This document shows positions 1 to 6,358 of a stretch of DNA of 17,180 nt, in pieces. A program made the translations under genes and the position numbers. This stretch comes from an uncultured Prevotella sp. (GTDB lineage Bacteria; Bacteroidota; Bacteroidia; Bacteroidales; Bacteroidaceae): contig CAJKQX010000055.1 in the NCBI GenBank assembly GCA_905202125.1, positions 1 to 17,180 on the forward strand, given 5' to 3'. Under the pieces are notes generated by a model. It made no database searches. It was not told where the DNA came from and saw nothing but the letters and a program-made list of their open reading frames with translations. Numbering within the stretch: the first letter of the stretch is position 1; the number at the start of each line of letters is the position of its first letter.

Positions 1-22
1 ACTGAAAAAAATCTTTTTTTCG

Positions 23-54
23 TTTGTCATTGCGCTCACCTTTCACTATCTTTG
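23..54 (+). promoter_or_regulatory. Bacteroidales-type promoter of the GH43 gene
   Basis: A -33 box TTTG at 23-26 and a -7 box TATCTTTG (consensus TAnnTTTG) at 47-54 are separated by 20 nt, the usual spacing of the Bacteroidota primary sigma factor. Transcription would begin near 61, giving a leader of about 35 nt before the ATG at 96. The whole block, including the spacer, is repeated almost exactly in front of the membrane-protein gene that starts at 11514. Confidence 0.8.
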
Positions 55-95
55 TCCTGCGAAGTTTATATCACATAATAAAAACAACCCGAAAC

Positions 96-1094
96 ATGAG
101 AAAACTTTTATTGACATCGATGATGATTCTTGCCGTGGCCGCAACCGGACAGGCGCAGAACAAGAAGAAAAAGACAAGTGGCAACCCCATCGCCCGGGGA
201 TGGTATGCCGATCCTGAGGGCGTGGTGCTCGACGGAGAATACTGGATCTACCCCACCTATTCGGCCGAGTATGAGAAACAACTCTACATGGACGCCTTCT
301 CGTCGAAGGATATGGTGAACTGGACCAAGCATCCGCGCGTAATCGAAAAAACCAACGTGAAATGGGCGTGGCGCGCCATGTGGGCTCCAGCCATCGTGCA
401 AGCCAACGGCAAATACTACCTGTTCTTCGGTGCCAACGACATCCAGAACAACAATGAGGTGGGCGGCATCGGTGTGGCCGTGGCCGACAATCCGGCCGGA
501 CCGTTCAAGGACGCCCTGGGCAAACCGCTTATCGACAAGATAGTGAACGGCGCACAGCCCATAGACCAGTTCGTATTCAAGGATGATGACGGCCAATACT
601 ACATGTACTACGGCGGTTGGGGCCATTGCAACATGGTGCGTCTGTCGCAGGATTTGCTCAGCGTGATACCTTTCGACGACGGCACCACATACAAAGAGGT
701 GACACCCGAGAACTACGTGGAGGGTCCGTTCATGCTCAAGCGCAACGGCAAATACTACTTCATGTGGTCGGAAGGCGGATGGGGCGGTCCCGACTATTGC
801 GTGGCGTATGCCATCGCCGACTCGCCGTTCGGTCCGTTCAAGCGTGTGGGCAAGATACTCCAGCAAGACCCCGAAGTGGCTACCGGCGCAGGCCATCACT
901 CCGTGATTCAGGTGCCCGGCAAGGATGAATGGTACATCGTTTACCACCGCCGGCCGCTCAACGAGAAAGGTCGCGACAGCCGCGTGGTCTGCATCGACCG
1001 CATGTACTTCGACAAAGACGGATACATCAAACCCGTGAAAATCACATTCGAAGGCGTGAAAGCCGTGAAGGCTCCCAAGACAAAGAAGAAATAA
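96..1094 (+). CDS. Secreted GH43 family glycosidase (single domain)
   Basis: A 332-residue five-bladed beta-propeller glycosidase of family GH43, the family of arabinofuranosidases, xylosidases and arabinanases. The three acidic residues expected of the family are visible: the base Asp39 in WYADPEG, the pKa-modulating Asp157 in PIDQFVFKDDDG, and the acid Glu209 in VEGPFMLKRNGKYYF. A GAGHHS motif near 265-269 matches the His motif of arabinan-acting members. The N-terminus (MRKLLL...AATGQAQ) is a signal peptide, so the enzyme is periplasmic or surface-exposed. The reading frame is open upstream to 24, but that part overlaps the promoter, and the signal peptide begins at 96, so I chose 96. It converges on the HAD gene and ends with its own hairpin. 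The C-terminus is Lys-rich (KAPKTKKK). The exact substrate cannot be read from sequence. Confidence 0.9.
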   Translation: MRKLLLTSMMILAVAATGQAQNKKKKTSGNPIARGWYADPEGVVLDGEYWIYPTYSAEYEKQLYMDAFSSKDMVNWTKHPRVIEKTNVKWAWRAMWAPAIVQANGKYYLFFGANDIQNNNEVGGIGVAVADNPAGPFKDALGKPLIDKIVNGAQPIDQFVFKDDDGQYYMYYGGWGHCNMVRLSQDLLSVIPFDDGTTYKEVTPENYVEGPFMLKRNGKYYFMWSEGGWGGPDYCVAYAIADSPFGPFKRVGKILQQDPEVATGAGHHSVIQVPGKDEWYIVYHRRPLNEKGRDSRVVCIDRMYFDKDGYIKPVKITFEGVKAVKAPKTKKK

Positions 1095-1125
1095 ACAACA
1101 TATATCACAAATCACTCATCACGTC

Positions 1126-1168
1126 AAAGGCAGTGCACACCACAACCGGTCACTGCCTTTGATATTTT
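1126..1168 (+). terminator. Hairpin terminator after the GH43 gene
   Basis: A perfect 10-bp inverted repeat, AAAGGCAGTG at 1126-1135 and CACTGCCTTT at 1151-1160, has a 15-nt loop and is followed by a T-rich stretch (gatatttt). It lies 32 nt past the GH43 stop codon. Confidence 0.7.
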
Positions 1169-1315
1169 CGCCCGAATCGGACATCAATCGTACAAAATTA
1201 CGGAATAATCTTCACCTTACGATTCTATTTTGCAAATTTCATTTGTCAAACTTTTTTACTTTCCAAAAGTGTATATTTATTCATGATTTGAGATTATTGG
1301 GCTTGGATGGGGAAT

Positions 1316-1366
1316 AAAAAAAACGGCGGGTATATCAAAACACAGTATTGAGATACCCGCCGTTTT
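1316..1366 (-). terminator. Strong hairpin terminator of the minus-strand glycosidase/HAD cluster
   Basis: A perfect 14-bp inverted repeat (1320-1333 with 1353-1366, arms ATACCCGCCGTTTT and complement) encloses a 19-nt loop. Read on the minus strand the stem is followed by an unbroken run of eight T (1323 to 1316), a classic intrinsic terminator 14 nt past the HAD stop codon. From the plus strand it could also block read-through, but the T run is shorter. Between 1169 and 1315 I see only AT-rich sequence without a gene. Confidence 0.88.
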
Positions 1367-1380
1367 GTCATGTTTTGGAT

Positions 1381-2070
1381 TCAATCTTCCTTCTCACCTT
1401 GCACCACAGCCATAAGGCGGTTAACATCCATAGCCGTGAAATCGTCTATCACCAGGGCGGCCTTATCCTCTATCGCCTCGCGCGGGTTGGTGGTGGCCAG
1501 CCCCACCACGATGCCGCCCGCCGCGTCTGCAGCCTGAAGACCGGAGAACGAGTCCTCGAATATCACCGTGGACCCGGGCGTTGCTCCAAGCGCATCCATA
1601 GCCATGAGGTAGCAGTCGGGAGCGGGTTTGGAGCGGGTGAAGGTCTCGCTCGTGAATATCTCAGTGAAATAGTCCTTGAACTCGGGACGCTTGCGATACA
1701 CGTGATTCATCTTGACACGGTTGGAACTGGTCACCACGGCCGTGGGTATATTATGCTCTTTGAGTTGCTTGAGAAACTCCTCGGCACCGGGCACATAGTT
1801 GTAGTCCATCAGATACTCAAACTCATACAGCTTGTCGTTGATCATCGACTGCACATCGGGACGGCCCACAAAGTAGTCGTTGATGATTTGCGTGAGCGAC
1901 TGTCCCTTGATTTTCGGACCGATGTCGGGCATATTGAGATAGTCGTGACCTATCTTGTTCCAGAATTCGGTGTACAGCCCCTCGGTGTCGAGCAATACGC
2001 CATCGAGGTCGAAGAGCACTGTGATGTCTTTGTTTTCGGACACATTGTCCGGTCTGAAATTATTCTCCAT
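1381..2070 (-). CDS. HAD-superfamily phosphatase / beta-phosphoglucomutase-like
   Basis: A 229-residue cytoplasmic haloacid dehalogenase-type hydrolase of the subfamily that includes beta-phosphoglucomutases and small sugar-phosphate phosphatases. Motif I is FDLDGVLLDTE, with nucleophile Asp21 and acid/base Asp23; motif II is VVTSSN near 112-117; motif III is Lys148 in RSKPAPD; motif IV is FEDSFSG with Glu172 and Asp173. The region between motif I and motif II (about 30-95) is a helical cap domain. There is no signal peptide. It follows the tandem GH43 gene after 62 nt, with no terminator seen between, so it may be co-transcribed and act on a phosphorylated sugar, but many relatives are promiscuous and the substrate is unknown. 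The strong terminator follows its stop. Confidence 0.9.
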   Translation of the reverse strand: MENNFRPDNVSENKDITVLFDLDGVLLDTEGLYTEFWNKIGHDYLNMPDIGPKIKGQSLTQIINDYFVGRPDVQSMINDKLYEFEYLMDYNYVPGAEEFLKQLKEHNIPTAVVTSSNRVKMNHVYRKRPEFKDYFTEIFTSETFTRSKPAPDCYLMAMDALGATPGSTVIFEDSFSGLQAADAAGGIVVGLATTNPREAIEDKAALVIDDFTAMDVNRLMAVVQGEKED

Positions 2071-2132
2071 CTTATATTATATTTTAAAAGTGGGAGCCGC
2101 AGACTACCACCGTCGTTTATCGATAATGCTGT

Positions 2133-3992
2133 TCATCGCTTGATGAAGCGCAACGAAGAGGGCACCATCTCGTATTTCTTGCCGTTTTTCTTCAGCTCCA
2201 CGATGGCCGTGCGGCGCGGAGACACCTCGCTGTTGCTCTTGTGTGTATGCAACACATACATCAGTCGGCCGTCGGCATCACGGAAGATGTCGCCGTGTCC
2301 GGTACCGTTTTCGCCCGTCAGATGGCGTGACACAATGGGCTCATCATGTTTCTTCCACGGACCGAGAGGCGACTTGGCGGTGGCGTAGCCCAATGCGTAG
2401 TCGATGTTGCGGAAATCGTTGCACGAGTAGAACATGTAATATGTCTTGCCGTCCTTGATCACAGTCGGGCCCTCGCTCACACCCCACTCGCTGTTGGCTG
2501 TATTCTCCCATCCGGCCTTATCGGCAGAGATGCACTCACGGGCGGTCTCTTCCTTGACCGAGCTGAGATCGTCGTTCATCTCGGCCACGTAAATACGGTT
2601 GCCGTTGATGAGCCGCACATGATACAGATACACCTTGCCGTCATCGTCGAAGAAGACGAAGGGATCTATCTGTTTGCCCTCGGCGGGCAGCATCTCCACC
2701 TTGTTCTGAGTGAACGGACCGAGCGGATTGTCGGCCCGTGCGATGGCGAGCTGCTCGTTGGCGGTGTAGGCCATGTAGTACTTGCCGTCGCGCTTGAACA
2801 CCTGCGGAGCCCAGAATCCTTTGTCGCCGTAGGTATTGCCGCGCAGGGCAAAGCCGTCGAGAGCACCTGCCGGACCGCTCCACGACTTGAGGTCGGTGGA
2901 TGTGTACACCCAGAAACCCGTATCGGCCACGGGCGTTGTGCCGTAAAGATAATATGTGCCGTTCTCCTCATAGATGGTGGGATCGGCCAGATGTATCTGT
3001 CCGAATTTCGGTTTTTCGCCCTCGTTCTCGGGCTGTCCGCCCTCAATGAGGGGCCATCCGTCACGCCAATGTATCCTACTGAGATAGACGAGGCGTCCTG
3101 CATGCGGGTCGCTACTATTAAAACCGTGATACAACATCCAGTCCTTGCCCTCATCGTCGGTCACTATCTCCGAATTGTGTCCGGGACCGATGACTTGCTT
3201 GCTGCGCTTGAGCAGAGTCTCGTAATGATTTTCGAGGAGCGGCTGACCCTTCTTGTCCACATACGGACCGAACAGATTCTCGGAACGGCCGCAGGTCACG
3301 TGATACGTGCTTCGTTCGCCGTCGCAGCATGTGCCCGCCGACCCGAAGAGATAATAATACTTGCCGCGCTTGTGGATATATGTTCCTTCCATGAACGTGC
3401 CGGATACATGCTGTTTCCCGGCACCGGCCTTGACAGAGAGTCCGTCGGCCGACAGTTCGATGCCGTATATGCCGCGGAACGAACCCCAGAACAGATAGTT
3501 GCGTCCCGCGTCCTCGATATAGAACGGGTCGATGCTGTTTTGCACACCTATCTCATTGCTTATGAAGAGCGAGCCGTGGTCCTCAAACGGGCCCTCGGGA
3601 CGGTCGGCCGTGGCCACACCTATGCCGCATGTCCACTCTCCACCCCACTCTGATTTGGAGTAATAGAGCACGTATTTGTCACCGATACGGTTGATATCGG
3701 GCGCCCAGATACGTCCTTTCGGATTCCACTGCGGCCGTGTCTCGTTGCTGAAGGCCGTGCACACGAACTCCCAGTCGGTGAGGTCGTGCGAGCGATATAT
3801 CGGAACATTATTGATGTTTTCAGTCGCATAAAGATAAAAAAAACCGTCGTCACCCTTTATGACGGTAGGATCGGGACAGCTCGTCCCAATCACCGGGTTC
3901 GTGTATCGGCCTTCGGACGCCGTCTGAGCCACGGCTGTGGTCATCAGGGCCGACGCCAACAGGGTAATCATATATCTTGTTTTCATTGCCAT
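2133..3992 (-). CDS. Secreted tandem two-domain GH43 glycosidase
   Basis: A 619-residue exported protein carrying two complete GH43 beta-propeller domains. Domain 1 (about 28-325) has base Asp41 in CPDPTVI, Asp155 in SIDPFYIED, acid Glu202 in MEGTYIHKRGKYYY and a GPGHNSE motif at 269-275 resembling arabinanase-like members. Domain 2 (about 331-600) has Asp337 in LADPTIY, Asp443 in QIDPFVFFDDDG, Glu508 in SEGPTVIKDGKTYY and GTGHGD at 563-568. Both triads are therefore intact, so both halves should be active. The N-terminus (KTRYMITLLASALMTTAVAQ) is a signal peptide; starts at 3992 and 3986 are equally plausible. The gene begins 6 bp after the stop of the upstream 670-residue gene, so the two are surely one transcript. 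Typical GH43 proteins have one catalytic domain; substrate and division of labour between the halves are inferred, not visible. Confidence 0.9.
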   Translation of the reverse strand: MAMKTRYMITLLASALMTTAVAQTASEGRYTNPVIGTSCPDPTVIKGDDGFFYLYATENINNVPIYRSHDLTDWEFVCTAFSNETRPQWNPKGRIWAPDINRIGDKYVLYYSKSEWGGEWTCGIGVATADRPEGPFEDHGSLFISNEIGVQNSIDPFYIEDAGRNYLFWGSFRGIYGIELSADGLSVKAGAGKQHVSGTFMEGTYIHKRGKYYYLFGSAGTCCDGERSTYHVTCGRSENLFGPYVDKKGQPLLENHYETLLKRSKQVIGPGHNSEIVTDDEGKDWMLYHGFNSSDPHAGRLVYLSRIHWRDGWPLIEGGQPENEGEKPKFGQIHLADPTIYEENGTYYLYGTTPVADTGFWVYTSTDLKSWSGPAGALDGFALRGNTYGDKGFWAPQVFKRDGKYYMAYTANEQLAIARADNPLGPFTQNKVEMLPAEGKQIDPFVFFDDDGKVYLYHVRLINGNRIYVAEMNDDLSSVKEETARECISADKAGWENTANSEWGVSEGPTVIKDGKTYYMFYSCNDFRNIDYALGYATAKSPLGPWKKHDEPIVSRHLTGENGTGHGDIFRDADGRLMYVLHTHKSNSEVSPRRTAIVELKKNGKKYEMVPSSLRFIKR

Positions 3993-3998
3993 GAGTAT

Positions 3999-6011
3999 TT
4001 ATTTGCGTGTCAGGAAATCGTATGTACGTGTGGGCGAATAGAGTTCCCACAGCGAGGCGATGGCCCATGCCGGGGCGAAGATATCATTGTAGAAGCCCTT
4101 GCCGTTGCGTCCGTAGTCCCATGTGGTGTGCTGCACTACCTCGGGATAAAAGCCCTCTTTGGCTATGCCACACATGCGTCCCTTGATGGGGAGGAGCTGG
4201 TTAAGAGATGAGTAGATGACGTCGTACATCTTGCCGAAACGCGGTTCGCCCACCTGCTCACCCAACCTTTTGAGGATGTGGGGAAGCTCGAAGACGAACA
4301 CGTCGATATGGTTGTTCTCCACAGATACGTTGCCCCAGCCGCGGCTCTTGAGTCCGAGGTCGCCCAGCATCTGTCCTTCGGCAAACGGAACGTCCCACAT
4401 ATAATACCACGAAAGGGCGAAATAGGACGCCCGGCGACAGAGATCGACATAGCGGTCGCGCGTCTTGCCTTTGGTGACCATCGCCATGTAATATGTGGCG
4501 GTGACGGCACTGATGGCGGCCTCCTTGTCCTCGCAGTTGGCGTCAAGGGTCGAAGAGAAATAGTCGCTCTTCGAGATGATGTGTTCATCGAGATAGTCCA
4601 CGGTGCGCTTTGCGGCCTCAAGATATCTCTTGTCGCCAAAATACTTGTAGCCCATGACGAGAGTCGATGTGGCCGAAGGAGTGCTTCCGCCGGTCGCATC
4701 GATATCCGATCCGTCGTCGTGGTACTTGCGTGCGATACTGCCGTCGGTCTTCTGCAGAGTCAGAAATTTGTCGAGCAAGTGGCGTATCTTGGCCTCCCAC
4801 TCCTTGTGGGTGCGTCCGTGGTGCTTCTCATATTTCAAGTAGTGCATCACGGCGTATGCCCCCTCTGACTGCTGACGAATGGAGTGCACCACATCCTTGT
4901 CGGCCGGCATGCCGCCACGAGTATTCACATTGTCATAGAAATAGCCCTCGGCGGTGAATCCGTTTTTCAGAAAGCTGTCGAAGATATCATTGCCTATCTT
5001 CACGAGATCGGACTGACCGGTACTCTCACCATACTCCAACGCGTTGAAAGCATTGAGCAACACGCGGCCACAAAAGCCTACCTGAATATCGGCGAAAGGC
5101 ATACAGTCTTCGCAGCGGAGGCTCATACCCGAGTTGTATTTGAGCGGGAAATTGTCGACAAACGACTGGCGGAAATAGTTGGAAAGCACGGACTTGACGT
5201 AATCAGGAGCAAAAGAATTCTGAAGAGGTTGCGGATTGAGACTATCGAAGCAGTACTGCCATGTCTTGTTCACGTAGTCGCCGTAGTCGGAAGCGGTTGT
5301 CTTGCGCACGGTCCAGGTCACGCTCTTGCTCTCGCCCTTGTCCAGTTTGACAAACGCAACGACCTGTGGGGCCAACGTGAGTTTGCGGATGTAGCGTCGG
5401 GGTGTTTCTTCGTAAGGATAGCCGAAAGTCAGCTTGGCCTTGCCGCTCTCATTGTCGAAGCCCACATAACCGAGCGTTGTACTACCCGAAAGGATGATCT
5501 CGCCCTCGGTATGGGTGGCCAGTGCGTCGGCTCCGGCATCCACATGGTGCATCACGGAGAGACCTTCACCGGTCTTGGTGTTGTACACGCCGGTGAGGGG
5601 AGAAGACAGACGGTCCTCGCGGAAATTCCAACTCTTGGAGGTATGGAACGATGGTGCCTCCTTAGGTGAGCGTAAGTTGCGATGATACCAGAATCCGGGA
5701 AGATAGAACTCGCAGTCGTCCGTAGCGAAACCGGTGCTCACCCCGGCACCGAAATTGAAATAGGTGCGCTCAGTGGCGGTGAAGGTCACGGTGACCACAT
5801 CGTTGCCATCTACTGTCTTCGATATCTTGGTTATCGACAGAGGCAGTTTGGCGTTGGCTTCCAACCGATCACCTTTGTCCGTCAGAGCGTAGTCCACGGC
5901 CTTGTCACCGGGGTGTTTGATACTGATGTGGGCCTCCAGATCGATGGCCGACATGTTCTGTGACGTCATCAGGACAACGCCTGATAACAGTGTTTTGAAT
6001 AAGCTTCTCAT
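3999..6011 (-). CDS. Secreted two-domain alpha/alpha-barrel glycosidase-like protein, family not assigned
   Basis: A 670-residue protein with a signal-peptide-like N-terminus (MRSLFKTLLSGVVLMTS, cleavage near 22). Residues about 25-240 are beta-strand rich, with a YLPGFWYHRN segment and a TWTVRK end, resembling the N-terminal beta-sandwich of large glycosidases. Residues about 265-660 are helical, with recurring segments such as SEGAYAVMHYLKYE, KTDGSIARKY, TSTLVMGYKYFGDKRYLEAAKRTVDYL and AAISAVTATYYMAM, typical of a six-hairpin (alpha/alpha) barrel as in several glycoside hydrolase and lyase families. Conserved acids (for example Glu301-Asp302 and Asp423) are candidates for catalysis. It is the first gene of the cluster with the tandem GH43 protein, so a role in the same plant glycan is likely. 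I cannot name a CAZy family; a beta-arabinofuranosidase or glucuronidase relative is possible. Confidence 0.75.
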   Translation of the reverse strand: MRSLFKTLLSGVVLMTSQNMSAIDLEAHISIKHPGDKAVDYALTDKGDRLEANAKLPLSITKISKTVDGNDVVTVTFTATERTYFNFGAGVSTGFATDDCEFYLPGFWYHRNLRSPKEAPSFHTSKSWNFREDRLSSPLTGVYNTKTGEGLSVMHHVDAGADALATHTEGEIILSGSTTLGYVGFDNESGKAKLTFGYPYEETPRRYIRKLTLAPQVVAFVKLDKGESKSVTWTVRKTTASDYGDYVNKTWQYCFDSLNPQPLQNSFAPDYVKSVLSNYFRQSFVDNFPLKYNSGMSLRCEDCMPFADIQVGFCGRVLLNAFNALEYGESTGQSDLVKIGNDIFDSFLKNGFTAEGYFYDNVNTRGGMPADKDVVHSIRQQSEGAYAVMHYLKYEKHHGRTHKEWEAKIRHLLDKFLTLQKTDGSIARKYHDDGSDIDATGGSTPSATSTLVMGYKYFGDKRYLEAAKRTVDYLDEHIISKSDYFSSTLDANCEDKEAAISAVTATYYMAMVTKGKTRDRYVDLCRRASYFALSWYYMWDVPFAEGQMLGDLGLKSRGWGNVSVENNHIDVFVFELPHILKRLGEQVGEPRFGKMYDVIYSSLNQLLPIKGRMCGIAKEGFYPEVVQHTTWDYGRNGKGFYNDIFAPAWAIASLWELYSPTRTYDFLTRK

Positions 6012-6234
6012 ATTTTTTCATTAAGTTTTGACATTATCAGGAGGGTGCCTCGCTATTTCACACCGGCCGAAAACCTTCCACAAGGACGACCGGCAGACAA
6101 CAGCGATTTGCCCACAAAAATAATCAAAAAAAACGTAACAGCCTCACTAAACATATATAAAAAAGCGACGCAGAGGGTATTTGCCGAACGCGCGATAAGG
6201 CCTTTTCGTTCCAATTAGCACAGGATGTTTATGG

Positions 6235-6261
6235 TTTGTTCTCGCTTTTTTTATAACTTTG
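6235..6261 (+). promoter_or_regulatory. Probable promoter of the helical-repeat protein gene
   Basis: A good -7 box TAACTTTG lies at 6254-6261. A TTTG at 6235-6238 is the only nearby -33 candidate, but the spacer is 15 nt rather than 19-21, so this box is doubtful. Transcription would start near 6268, leaving a leader of about 90 nt. The facing minus-strand gene (start 6011) has a possible -7 box at 6122-6115 (TATTTTTG) without a convincing partner. The rest of 6012-6358 holds AT-rich sequence and one short inverted repeat. Confidence 0.5.
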
Positions 6262-6276
6262 CGCCTACTTTTCCGG

Positions 6277-6294
6277 AATGTCCGAACGGACATT
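6277..6294. repeat. Perfect 8-bp inverted repeat in the leader
   Basis: AATGTCCG at 6277-6284 and CGGACATT at 6287-6294 form a perfect inverted repeat separated by two bases. It lies just downstream of the predicted transcription start of the gene beginning at 6359. It could be an operator for a dimeric regulator or a short hairpin in the mRNA leader; the sequence alone does not decide. Confidence 0.45.
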
Positions 6295-6358
6295 GAATTA
6301 ATAAAAAACAAATAATAACACTCTGAGAGAAAAAGGAGTGAAACGACATTTTTATCTG

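Noticed and set aside
31..41. LacI-type half operator (GTGAGCGC on the minus strand) in the duplicated promoter
   Set aside because: Only a half-site is present, with no matching second half, and such a short match is easily chance.
108..1115. Long open frame opposite the first GH43 gene (335 codons)
   Set aside because: It mirrors a strongly supported gene, has His/Val-rich composition typical of antisense frames in this base composition, and shows no domain.
1348..2388. Plus-strand open frame opposite the HAD phosphatase
   Set aside because: The HAD motifs are on the minus strand and complete.
2346..3653. Long plus-strand open frame (435 codons) opposite the tandem GH43 gene
   Set aside because: The minus strand holds intact catalytic motifs over its full length; the plus frame is a shadow.
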